Source: Mycobacterium sp. (GTDB lineage Bacteria > Actinomycetota > Actinomycetes > Mycobacteriales > Mycobacteriaceae). Taken from it: a stretch of DNA of 6,517 bases. The notes beneath the pieces were generated by a model. That model saw only the letters and a program-made list of their open reading frames with translations. It was not told where the DNA came from and did no database searches. The stretch is from positions 1 through 6,517 of the forward strand of contig JAHFVB010000298.1 of assembly GCA_023264755.1 (NCBI GenBank), read 5' to 3'. Position numbers and translations under genes: made by a program. Shown one piece after another: positions 1 through 6,142 of this stretch (position 1 is the first letter of the stretch; every line of letters starts with the position of its first letter).

Positions 1-1085
1 GCCTGCTCGCGGCCCTCCTCGCCCGACTCGAACTCCAACTTGCCGCGCAGCACGTCGATCACCGTGGCGAGGTCGACCACCCGGGCGACGGGCTCCTGTT
101 CGCCAAGGATCGTGGAGCGATGCCGAGCGGCGGCGGCCACCGTCTCTGCGGCAGCGATCGCGAATCGGGCCGAGACCCCGGACCGTTGGTCGATGGACTG
201 CGACTCGCGCAGGCCGCGGGCGAACCGGGCCAGGATCTGGAGCAGATAGTGCGGCACGGCCGCGGCGAGGTGCGCCTCCTGGGTGATGACGCCGACCTCG
301 GCTTCGAGCCGGATGGGGTAGTGCGTTCGAATCTCGGCGCCGAAGCGGTCCTTGAGCGGGGTGATGATGCGCCCGCGGTTGGTGTAGTCCTCGGGGTTCG
401 CGCTGGCTACGACCAACACGTCGAGCGGCAGCCGCAGTGTGTAGCCACGCACCTGGATGTCGCGCTCCTCCATGACGTTCAGCATCGACACCTGGATGCG
501 CTCGGCGAGGTCGGGCAACTCGTTGATGGCGACGATGCCGCGGTGCGCCCGGGGAATCAGGCCGAACGCGATGGTTTCTGGGTCGCCGAGGCTGCGTCCC
601 TCGGCCACCTTGATCGGGTCGATGTCGCCGACCAGATCCGCCACGCTGGTGTCCGGTGTCGCGAGCTTCTCGGTGTAGCGCTCGCTGCGGTGCCGCCACG
701 CCACCGGCAGGTCGTCGCCGGAGGTCGCGGCCCGCCGGATGGATTCGGGGGTGATGGGCGTGTAGGGGTGCTCACCCAGTTCGGAGCCCTCGATGACGGG
801 CGTCCACTCGTCGAGCAGTCCGGTCAACGCGCGCAGCAGCCGGGTCTTGCCCTGTCCGCGCTCGCCCAGCAGCACGATGTCGTGCCCCGCGATCAACGCC
901 CGCTCCAGCTGCGGCAGCACGGTGTCCTCGAACCCGAGAATCCCCGGCCACACGTCCTCGCCCGACGCGCCGCCCGACAGTTTGGCGAGCAGGTTCTCCC
1001 GGATTTCGGCCTTGATGCCGCGCTCGACGTGTCCGGAGGCCCGCAACTCGCCGACGGTGCGAGGGAGGTCGTTAGGTGATGTCAC
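1..1085 (-). CDS. Mg-chelatase/MoxR-type AAA+ ATPase, Rv0958 homologue (3' end outside window)
   Basis: The frame is open from GTG at 1085-1083 to the window edge, giving 361 complete codons. The M. tuberculosis homologue Rv0958 is about 460 residues as I recall it, so about 100 C-terminal residues are missing. Visible AAA+ parts are the Walker A motif GERGQGKT at residues 74-81, a Walker B-like GIVAINELPDL around 183-193 with the N-E pair at 188-189, and a sensor-1-like ASANPED with N230, followed by PLKDRFGAEIR. This is the family annotated as magnesium chelatase subunit I-like or MoxR-like. Such ATPases usually act with a VWA-domain partner to remodel proteins. Mycobacteria make no bacteriochlorophyll, so a true chelatase role is unlikely. 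The start is well bounded: an in-frame TAG lies at 1097-1095, and GTG 1085 is the only start codon before codon 14. A GGAG at 1088-1091 is only 2 nt from the start, so the SD is poor. Substrate and partner are unknown. Confidence 0.9.
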   Translation of the reverse strand, partial: MTSPNDLPRTVGELRASGHVERGIKAEIRENLLAKLSGGASGEDVWPGILGFEDTVLPQLERALIAGHDIVLLGERGQGKTRLLRALTGLLDEWTPVIEGSELGEHPYTPITPESIRRAATSGDDLPVAWRHRSERYTEKLATPDTSVADLVGDIDPIKVAEGRSLGDPETIAFGLIPRAHRGIVAINELPDLAERIQVSMLNVMEERDIQVRGYTLRLPLDVLVVASANPEDYTNRGRIITPLKDRFGAEIRTHYPIRLEAEVGVITQEAHLAAAVPHYLLQILARFARGLRESQSIDQRSGVSARFAIAAAETVAAAARHRSTILGEQEPVARVVDLATVIDVLRGKLEFESGEEGREQ

Positions 1086-1135
1086 GACTCCACGCTACGA
1101 CGGCGATCCCCCCGAGGCATGCGGTCCGCGCTCAA

Positions 1136-1141
1136 AGCGTA
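1136..1141 (-). promoter_or_regulatory. Possible -10 hexamer for the AAA+ ATPase gene
   Basis: On the minus strand the hexamer TACGCT (1141 to 1136) fits the mycobacterial SigA-type -10 pattern TANNNT and lies about 50 nt upstream of the GTG at 1085. No convincing -35 element is present 16-19 nt upstream; the sequence there is close to GAATTC. A 13-bp palindrome abuts it on the upstream side. This is a weak call based on one short match. Confidence 0.22.
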
Positions 1142-1142
1142 A

Positions 1143-1155
1143 GAGGAAGTTCCTC
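1143..1155. repeat. 13-bp perfect palindrome, operator-like
   Basis: GAGGAAGTTCCTC has two perfect 6-bp arms around one central base. It lies in the unique part of the intergenic interval, about 60 bp upstream of the ATPase start, and touches the candidate -10 hexamer. Its place would suit a repressor site for the ATPase gene, but no regulator is identified and a palindrome this short can arise by chance. Confidence 0.5.
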
Positions 1156-1276
1156 GGCGAATTCGGGAATAGGGTCGTAACCGCAGGTCGCAGACCATTG
1201 AGTTGCACCATCAGGACACAGCCGCGCGCGCACGTGCACGGCGTGCCGGCCATCGACGTGTCGCGCTGCCCGTCAA

Positions 1277-1342
1277 TCGGCCCACGATCGGCCCACGGTC
1301 GGCCCACGGTCGAACCACGATCGGCCCACGGTCGGACCATGA
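1277..1342. repeat. Six-unit 11-bp tandem repeat array
   Basis: Six contiguous 11-bp units with no spacers begin at 1277, 1288, 1299, 1310, 1321 and 1332. The consensus on the plus strand is TCGGCCCACGR. Units 2, 3 and 5 are identical (TCGGCCCACGG), unit 1 ends in A, unit 4 is TCGAACCACGA and unit 6 is TCGGACCATGA. The period is close to one helical turn, so each unit shows the same face of the DNA. It could be a variable-number tandem repeat or a set of binding sites. It is not a CRISPR, because the units are short and have no spacers. Confidence 0.9.
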
Positions 1343-1357
1343 GTCGCCATGCGAACG

Positions 1358-1444
1358 ACCCTGGTGCAGATCTCGACGGGAATTCGCCGAGATCTGCCCC
1401 AGGGTTGCGAATATCGACCGGCCGCGACCCTGGTGCAGATCTCG
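1358..1444. repeat. Three-armed direct/inverted repeat forming alternative hairpins
   Basis: The 18-mer ACCCTGGTGCAGATCTCG occurs twice in direct orientation (1358-1375 and 1427-1444; the exact identity extends to 21 bp, 1356-1376 and 1425-1445). Between them, 1388-1405 is its reverse complement with one mismatch. The middle arm can therefore pair with the left arm (12-nt loop) or with the right arm (21-nt loop), but not both. Each stem has 17 of 18 pairs. In minus-strand RNA these hairpins lie downstream of the purH stop, so they may end or stabilise that transcript. No U-tract follows, so this is not a classical intrinsic terminator. It may also be one copy of a dispersed palindromic element. 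Confidence 0.85.
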
Positions 1445-1451
1445 AGGCCTG

Positions 1452-1486
1452 CCCGCCGCCTACTAAGCACGCGGACCCGCCGCCTA
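1452..1486. repeat. 11-bp direct repeat at the purH stop
   Basis: CCCGCCGCCTA occurs at 1452-1462 and again at 1476-1486, where it includes the purH stop codon (TAG on the minus strand). The copies start 24 bp apart. It could be a small duplication of the gene end; significance is low in such GC-rich sequence. Confidence 0.6.
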
Positions 1487-3058
1487 GTGAGCGAAGTGGC
1501 GGGCGCCCGTCAGATAGAGCGTGATCCCCGCCTTGGCGGCCGCCTCGGTGACGACGTCGTCGCGCATCGACCCACCCGGGTGCACGATCGCGCTAACCCC
1601 GGCGGCGGTCAGCGTCTCCAACCCGTCGGGGAAGGGGAAGAACGCGTCCGAGGCCGCCACGGCGCCCTTGACCCGATCGCCCGCCCGCTCGACCGCCAAC
1701 CGCGCGGCGTCCACCCGGTTGACCTGACCCATGCCGACGCCGACGGTGGCCCCGTCCTTGGCGACGACGATCGCGTTGGACTTCACCGCGCGGCACGTCC
1801 GCCAGGCGAACACCAGGTCGGCCAACGTCGCGGGGTCCGCCGGCGCTCCGGTGGCCAGCGTCCAGTTGTTGGGGTCGTCCCCCTGCGCGTCGACCGCGTC
1901 GCGTTCCTGCACCAGCAGGCCTCCGCTGACCTGACGGAACTCGGTGCCGCCGACCAGCGGCTCGGAGGCGACCAACACGCGAATGTTCTTCTTGCGCGCC
2001 AGTATCTCGACCGCGCCGGGTTCGTAGGCCGGCGCGATGATCACCTCGGTGAAGATGTCGGCGACGGTCTCCGCCAGTTCGACGCTGACGGTGGTGTTCG
2101 CCGCGATCACGCCACCGAATGCGCTCAGGGGATCGCACTCATGGGCCTTGCGGTGCGCATCGGCCACCGACGTCGACGAGATCGCGATTCCGCACGGGTT
2201 GGCGTGCTTGATGATCGCCACGCACGTCTCTTCGTGGTCGAAGGCGGCCCGCCACGCCGCGTCGGCGTCGGTGAAGTTGTTGTACGACATCTCCTTGCCG
2301 TGCAATTGCTCGGCCTGAGCCAGCCCGGGCCAGTCGATGTCGTTGCGGTACAACGCGGCCTGCTGGTGGGGGTTCTCCCCGTAGCGCAGCACCGAGGCGC
2401 GCTTCCACGTCGACCCGACCCATGCGGGCAGGGAGGCCGGCGCGGAGTCTTCGCCCGGAGCCAACACCGAGGTCATCCAATTGGCGACCGCGACGTCGTA
2501 TTCAGCGGTGTGCCGGAAGGCCAACGCCGCCAGCTTCTTCCGCTCGGCCAGGGTGAACCCGCCGCCACGCACCGCTGCGAGCACGCCGTCGTAGCCGAGC
2601 GGTTCGACGACGACCGCGACGCTGGGATGGTTCTTCGCTGCCGCCCGAATCATGGATGGGCCGCCGATGTCGATCTGCTCGACGCATTCGTCCTCGCTGG
2701 CGCCGGACTCGACCGTCGCGCTGAACGGGTAGAGGTTCACGACCACCAGTTCGAAGGCCTCGACGCCAAGCTTCTCGAGTGCCTCGAGGTGTTCGGCCTT
2801 GCGGGTGTCGGCCAGCAGGCCGGCGTGCACGCGTGGGTGCAGGGTCTTCACCCGGCCGTCGAGCACTTCCGGAAACCCGGTGAGGTCTTCGACGGGTGTT
2901 ACCGGAATGCCTTCGGCGGCAATGGTCTTGGCCGTCGAACCGGTCGAGATGATGGTCACGCCCGCATCGTGGAGTCCGCGAGCCAGCGCAGGCAGTCCCG
3001 TCTTGTCGTACACACTGATCAACGCACGCCGAATCGGGCGCTTTCCGTCGTCACTCAT
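1484..3058 (-). CDS. purH: Bifunctional AICAR formyltransferase / IMP cyclohydrolase
   Basis: This enzyme carries out the last two steps of de novo IMP synthesis in the cytosol: it formylates AICAR with 10-formyl-THF, then closes the ring to IMP. The product is 524 residues, the usual length. The N-terminal MGS-like IMP cyclohydrolase domain (about 10-150) shows ISTGST near 37-42, the block [10 protein letters not shown] at 71-80 and [15 protein letters not shown] at 129-143. The transformylase domain (about 210-524) carries RYGENPHQ at 225-232 and KHANPCG at 284-290, whose Lys284-His285 correspond to the catalytic pair; the protein ends in GARHFAH. The ATG at 3058 overlaps the purN stop as ATGA, and an AAAGG (3069-3073) lies 10 nt upstream. 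The frame stays open further upstream, but that part reads through purN and has no family similarity, so this start is firm. No lesion is visible. Confidence 0.98.
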   Translation of the reverse strand: MSDDGKRPIRRALISVYDKTGLPALARGLHDAGVTIISTGSTAKTIAAEGIPVTPVEDLTGFPEVLDGRVKTLHPRVHAGLLADTRKAEHLEALEKLGVEAFELVVVNLYPFSATVESGASEDECVEQIDIGGPSMIRAAAKNHPSVAVVVEPLGYDGVLAAVRGGGFTLAERKKLAALAFRHTAEYDVAVANWMTSVLAPGEDSAPASLPAWVGSTWKRASVLRYGENPHQQAALYRNDIDWPGLAQAEQLHGKEMSYNNFTDADAAWRAAFDHEETCVAIIKHANPCGIAISSTSVADAHRKAHECDPLSAFGGVIAANTTVSVELAETVADIFTEVIIAPAYEPGAVEILARKKNIRVLVASEPLVGGTEFRQVSGGLLVQERDAVDAQGDDPNNWTLATGAPADPATLADLVFAWRTCRAVKSNAIVVAKDGATVGVGMGQVNRVDAARLAVERAGDRVKGAVAASDAFFPFPDGLETLTAAGVSAIVHPGGSMRDDVVTEAAAKAGITLYLTGARHFAH

Positions 3059-3684
3059 CCCATGGCCGCCTTTCGTCCGGTCCAGGTGACGCCGCGAGTA
3101 GCCATCGCGGCGAGTACATCTACCAACAGGCGCCGTTCGACGACCTTTATCCGTTCGTGCAACGACCCCTCGTCGTCGGCGGCGAGCACCGGCACTGCCT
3201 CCTGCGCGAGGATGGGTCCGGTGTCGACTCCCGCGTCGACCAGGTGCACCGTGCACCCCGTCACGCGGACCCCGTAGGCCAGCGCTTCCGGCACGGCATG
3301 CGCGCCGGGGAAGGCCGGCAGCAACGCGGGGTGGGTGTTGACGACCCGGCCGAGGAACCGGGCCAGAAACTGTGTGCCGAGGATCTTCATGAATCCGGCG
3401 GAGACCACCAAGTCGGGTTGGTGTGCTGCGGTGGCCTCGGTGATGGCGGCGTCCCACGCGGCGCGATCCGGATGGTCGCCCAACTTGACCGTGTAGCTGG
3501 GGATGGCGGCCGAGGCAGCGACCTCGAGGGCGCGGCAGTCGCGGTCCGTCCCGACGGCGACGACGCGTGCCGGGTAGTCCTCGACGGCGGCGGTCAGCAG
3601 CGACTCCAACAGCGAACCGGTCCCGGAGGCGAGCACGACGAGTCGGGCCGGCGCGCTTGGGGGCACATGGATCGGTGGCTGCAC
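3055..3684 (-). CDS. purN: Phosphoribosylglycinamide formyltransferase (GAR transformylase)
   Basis: PurN transfers the formyl group of 10-formyl-THF to GAR, giving FGAR, the third step of purine synthesis. The product has 209 residues, a normal length. The formyltransferase fold begins with [16 protein letters not shown] (15-30), the phosphate-binding loop. The catalytic triad is present as Asn116 and His118 in [14 protein letters not shown], and Asp154 in [11 protein letters not shown] (equivalents of E. coli N106, H108 and D144); the segment 138-166 fits the family signature. The loop has Leu where E. coli has Asn in GNGSN, which matches the mycobacterial form I recall. The start is GTG 3684, 10 nt after the perM stop; the only SD-like bases (AGG at 3694-3696) overlap that stop, so translation is probably coupled to perM. 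The stop overlaps the purH ATG by 4 nt. Confidence 0.97.
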   Translation of the reverse strand: MQPPIHVPPSAPARLVVLASGTGSLLESLLTAAVEDYPARVVAVGTDRDCRALEVAASAAIPSYTVKLGDHPDRAAWDAAITEATAAHQPDLVVSAGFMKILGTQFLARFLGRVVNTHPALLPAFPGAHAVPEALAYGVRVTGCTVHLVDAGVDTGPILAQEAVPVLAADDEGSLHERIKVVERRLLVDVLAAMATRGVTWTGRKAAMG

Positions 3685-3694
3685 GCGATGCAGC

Positions 3695-5164
3695 CTAATC
3701 GGCCGTTCCGCGGTTCTCGTCGCTGGTCACGTCGTCTTCTGTGGTGCTGGTCATATCGTCGTCGGTGATGAAGTGTGCTTCCGGGTCTTCGTCGAGGTCC
3801 CGCGGAATGCGATCCAGCCGCACCGGCGCCGCGACCGGTCGACTCACTTCGGGTCCCGGTTCGAGCTCGGGTGCTAGCTCGGGCTCGGGTTCAGGCTCGA
3901 ATTCCGGCTCGGGTTCGGGCTCGGGTTCGGTCAGGTCGTCGAGGGGCTCGAAGGCCGGTTCGAACTCGGGTTCCTCGAATACCGGCGGCGGGCCGGGCAC
4001 CGGGTTCGCGGGCCGGGGCGCCGGCTTGGTCTTGGGCCGCGGCGCGATGCCGCCGGACATCGCGACGGTCAGCCCGCCGATCACCAAGAACCACAGGAAG
4101 ACCGCCGGGCCGAACGTGGTCTGGTCGACGCCGACGTTGCCGAAGTTTCCCAGCCGTCCGCCGCTGACGGACCCGGCCAACGCCATCACGCCCGCGGCAA
4201 GCGCTGCGGCCACCGCCAGCTTGGCCGCTGCGGCGGGCAGCGGCAACGCCCGACGTGCGCACTGCTGGCCGACGACGACGGCCGCCGCAGCGGCCACGAT
4301 CATCAGGCCCACCCAGGCCGGTCCGAGCGGCGGCGTCGGCACGGCGGCCAGCACCGGGAGCGCCGGAATGTCACCGCCCAGGACGGTGAAGGCACTGAAC
4401 GTGGCCAACCCGATGTGGGGGCTGGACCCCACGGCGACGGCCGCGGTGCCGATGATGACGTTCGGCGCGTACAGCACCGCCAGCACGGTGAGGCTGAACT
4501 GACCGAATACCGAATCCGTGATCGCGTACAGGTCGTGCATCGTCGACCAGTGCACGACCAGCGAGGCGACCGTCACCACTCCCGACAACCCGAACAGGGC
4601 CAGCACACCGGCCTTCGCAGCGCGCGCGGCGTCGGGCAGCCAGCCGGGCAACGGGGTGGTGCGCAACAGGCGTCGACCTACTCGGGAGCCGACCCCGAGC
4701 AGCGCGCCGACGAGGTGCACGCCGAGCACCCCGCTGAAGGCCCGCAAGGCATTCGGGGTCTGCAACTCGGTCAGCACCGACGACGCGTCGTGGACGACCG
4801 CCAGGGCCAGCGCGGCGATCAGCATCGGGCCGCCCAGTGCCGACGCCACGATCCACCGCGCGACGAACCAGGACGCGCCGGGTGCGGTCGCCGCCGCCGT
4901 CGTGCGCGCCGTCCCCCACACCATCGCCAACACGGGCAGCAGCGGCATGACGCCTAGTTCGCTGCCGCTGATGGAGACGGGCACCTGGTGCACGCCGAGC
5001 CACAGGCTGGCGATGGCACCGAACGCGCCCGTCATGTCGCTGTTGGCGATCAGCAGCTGCAACAACACGACGGCCGCGATGACGATCAACGCAATCGCCG
5101 ACGGGCCGAACGCGACCCTGAGCAGGTCGCGAGCCTGACGGGTCCCGACTGGCCGGTTGTTCAC
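3695..5164 (-). CDS. perM: PerM-like polytopic membrane protein of cell division (DUF6350 family)
   Basis: A 489-residue integral membrane protein. After a short basic N-terminus there is a strong membrane segment at 22-41, then further hydrophobic stretches near 69-85, 102-124, 142-160, 186-206, 222-246, 282-300, 312-332 and 352-371, so about 8-10 helices. From about 373 the protein is soluble and disordered: a Pro/Lys linker, then a Glu-Pro run (413-438) and an acidic end rich in D, E and T. Sequence and position between the Rv0954 homologue and purN match M. tuberculosis Rv0955, PerM, which has been linked to persistence and to the divisome protein FtsB. The GTG at 5164 is chosen because GAGGAG (5176-5181) lies 11 nt upstream; an in-frame GTG at 5185 would put that motif inside the gene. 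No catalytic motif is visible, so a scaffold or stabilising role is more likely than an enzyme. Confidence 0.92.
   Translation of the reverse strand: MNNRPVGTRQARDLLRVAFGPSAIALIVIAAVVLLQLLIANSDMTGAFGAIASLWLGVHQVPVSISGSELGVMPLLPVLAMVWGTARTTAAATAPGASWFVARWIVASALGGPMLIAALALAVVHDASSVLTELQTPNALRAFSGVLGVHLVGALLGVGSRVGRRLLRTTPLPGWLPDAARAAKAGVLALFGLSGVVTVASLVVHWSTMHDLYAITDSVFGQFSLTVLAVLYAPNVIIGTAAVAVGSSPHIGLATFSAFTVLGGDIPALPVLAAVPTPPLGPAWVGLMIVAAAAAVVVGQQCARRALPLPAAAAKLAVAAALAAGVMALAGSVSGGRLGNFGNVGVDQTTFGPAVFLWFLVIGGLTVAMSGGIAPRPKTKPAPRPANPVPGPPPVFEEPEFEPAFEPLDDLTEPEPEPEPEFEPEPEPELAPELEPGPEVSRPVAAPVRLDRIPRDLDEDPEAHFITDDDMTSTTEDDVTSDENRGTAD
3845..3979. repeat. Low-complexity GGGTTC/GGGCTC repeats encoding the PerM Glu-Pro tail
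   Basis: The plus strand shows repeated 6-bp units alternating GGCTCG and GGTTCG, densest at 3851-3928. On the coding strand these read as Glu-Pro dipeptides with occasional Phe, Ala or Leu. The repeats keep the perM frame, and length changes in steps of 6 bp would do so too, so the tail may vary in length between strains. Confidence 0.85.
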
Positions 5165-5175
5165 TAGACGGTTAG

Positions 5176-5181
5176 CTCCTC
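5176..5181 (-). promoter_or_regulatory. Shine-Dalgarno site deciding the perM start
   Basis: GAGGAG on the minus strand, 11 nt before GTG 5164. It favours that start over the in-frame GTG at 5185. The spacing is somewhat long, so the exact start is not certain. Confidence 0.55.
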
Positions 5182-5245
5182 GCACAAGCCGATACGCGCG
5201 GAGGTCGCTGCGCGCCGCTAGTGATTATGACGGCGAAGCGGCCGA

Positions 5246-6064
5246 TTACTGCGGAGCCTGCTGCTGCGGTTGCTGTGCGTCGCTGGAACCGCCAGGTTGG
5301 CCGGCCGCCACCGTGGGGGCGGAGCTCTGCGGATGTCCGAAGGCGGGGAACCCGGTAGGGGGCGTCGGAGGACCGCTCTGGGCGCCGCCCTGAGGACCGC
5401 TCTGCGGGTTGTGCTGCTGCCCCAGCGCGTGGAAGCCACCCGTCGAGGGACCACTCGAGTAGCCGCCACCGTACTGCGGCGGCGAGTACCCACCCGGGCG
5501 CTGCTGCTGCGGGCCGGGGCCACCCTGGGGCGGCTGACCGTAGTAGCCGGCCGGCGGGCCGTAGTGGCCGTACGCCGGCTGCTCGTACTTGGGCTTCGGC
5601 GCGGGCGCGGTGATGACGCCGGCATCCAGCAGCAGCTTCGCGACGGCGGCGATGGCCTGCAACACCGTGAACGCGATGAAGAGATAGAAGCCCCAGTCCA
5701 CCGTCGGCCCATCGGCGAGCACGAGCAGGATGAGCAGCAGGAAGCCCAGTACGGCCAGCACTGCCGAGACCGCCGACCTGTCGTCCTGCTTCGGCAGCAA
5801 ACTCACGCCGGCCAGCAGCCCGGCCAGTACCGGGGCGATGACGAGAAGGAACGTGGGCTCGCCGAGGGCGCCGTTGCCGAACACCGGACCAAAGGCCGAC
5901 AGGTACACCGCGAAGCCGAGTACGGCGACTGCGATGCCCAGGTAGAACGGCAGCTTGCTGGGCCCCGCCGGGGCAGCGGCTTCAGGTGCCCTCTCGAATT
6001 GCTGGGTGGGTGCCGAGTATTGCGGCGGCTGCGGCGCGGACGGGTATCCGGGCTGGTAGGTCAT
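5246..6064 (-). CDS. 34-kDa antigenic/DUF5336 family membrane protein, Rv0954 homologue
   Basis: A 272-residue protein with a Pro/Gln/Tyr-rich cytoplasmic-type N-terminus (1-36), four close membrane helices (about 38-60, 69-90, 96-118 and 123-148), and a long disordered tail (150-272) rich in Gly, Pro, Gln and Tyr, ending in a Gln-rich stretch. This layout and its place beside perM match M. tuberculosis Rv0954 and the 34-kDa antigenic protein family. Rv0954 has been reported, as I recall, as a member of the mycobacterial cell division complex acting near PerM, so a structural divisome role is the best guess. There is no enzyme motif and no signal peptide beyond the first helix. The ATG at 6064 is preferred over the in-frame GTG at 6097 because AGGAGAGG (6067-6074) directly precedes it. 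The gap to perM is 81 nt, so the two are probably co-transcribed. Confidence 0.9.
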   Translation of the reverse strand: MTYQPGYPSAPQPPQYSAPTQQFERAPEAAAPAGPSKLPFYLGIAVAVLGFAVYLSAFGPVFGNGALGEPTFLLVIAPVLAGLLAGVSLLPKQDDRSAVSAVLAVLGFLLLILLVLADGPTVDWGFYLFIAFTVLQAIAAVAKLLLDAGVITAPAPKPKYEQPAYGHYGPPAGYYGQPPQGGPGPQQQRPGGYSPPQYGGGYSSGPSTGGFHALGQQHNPQSGPQGGAQSGPPTPPTGFPAFGHPQSSAPTVAAGQPGGSSDAQQPQQQAPQ

Positions 6065-6066
6065 GA

Positions 6067-6074
6067 CCTCTCCT
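6067..6074 (-). promoter_or_regulatory. Strong Shine-Dalgarno site of the Rv0954-like gene
   Basis: AGGAGAGG on the minus strand; its GGAG core ends 5 nt before ATG 6064. It is the clearest ribosome site in the window and fixes the start against the upstream in-frame GTG at 6097. Confidence 0.8.
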
Positions 6075-6095
6075 GTCCTGAGCGATTCGACAACC

Positions 6096-6101
6096 ACGCT
6101 A
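6096..6101 (-). promoter_or_regulatory. Possible -10 hexamer for the Rv0954-like/perM operon
   Basis: TAGCGT on the minus strand fits TANNNT and would give a 5' leader of about 25 nt before ATG 6064. It sits in the 78-nt gap after the SfnG-like gene. No -35 match is seen at normal spacing (the bases there are GC-only), so this is a weak candidate. Transcription might instead come from further upstream. Confidence 0.22.
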
Positions 6102-6142
6102 CTGCACTGAGCCAGGTGGGCGCGGAGGCGGCAGCGTCAAAA

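Larger units (their letters stand above)
1086..1483. other. Repeat-rich intergenic interval between purH and the AAA+ ATPase gene
   Basis: About 400 bp with no credible gene. Going along the minus strand from the purH stop, it holds a second copy of the 11 bp that end purH, a three-armed direct/inverted repeat (1358-1444), a six-unit 11-bp tandem array (1277-1342), and then about 190 bp of unique sequence with a 13-bp palindrome (1143-1155) and a -10-like hexamer just upstream of the ATPase gene. Short open frames exist on both strands, but their peptides merely translate the repeats and have no family resemblance I can recognise. The interval presumably contains the end of the purH transcript and the promoter of the ATPase gene. 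Confidence 0.75.

Noticed and set aside
120..1079. A 319-codon plus-strand frame
   Set aside because: It lies opposite the AAA+ ATPase gene, whose Walker motifs show the true frame; the plus-strand product is low-complexity.
1277..1342. CRISPR array
   Set aside because: Units are 11 bp, contiguous and without spacers; no cas genes are present.
1273..1470. Small minus-strand ORF with a repeated EICTRV peptide
   Set aside because: The peptide repeat is just the translation of the direct DNA repeats and the 11-bp array; no ribosome site or homology supports it.
1086..1483. Insertion sequence or transposon remnant
   Set aside because: No transposase fragment is visible, and the inverted repeats are nested within about 90 bp rather than at the ends of an element. 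A small non-coding dispersed repeat stays possible and is reported above.
1349..3277. A 642-codon open frame on the plus strand, antisense to purH
   Set aside because: It is the GC-rich mirror of purH and purN, which are complete and recognisable on the minus strand. Its peptide is full of R, G, V and D and has no family resemblance.
3059..3457. N-terminal extension of purH
   Set aside because: The frame is open but overlaps purN completely, its peptide is Arg-rich without similarity, and [20 protein letters not shown] fits the known PurH N-terminus.
3741..4502. A Ser/Gly-rich plus-strand frame
   Set aside because: It is antisense to the perM 3' half; the Ser-Gly run is only the complement of the Glu-Pro repeats.
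5161..5224. 7-bp inverted repeat TCACTAG / CTAGTGA around the perM start region
   Set aside because: The arms are too short and far apart (50 nt) to be significant in this composition.
6105..6142. Intrinsic terminator after the SfnG-like gene
   Set aside because: TTTT follows the stop, but no GC hairpin precedes it; the GCCTCCGC motifs nearby are direct, not inverted, repeats.
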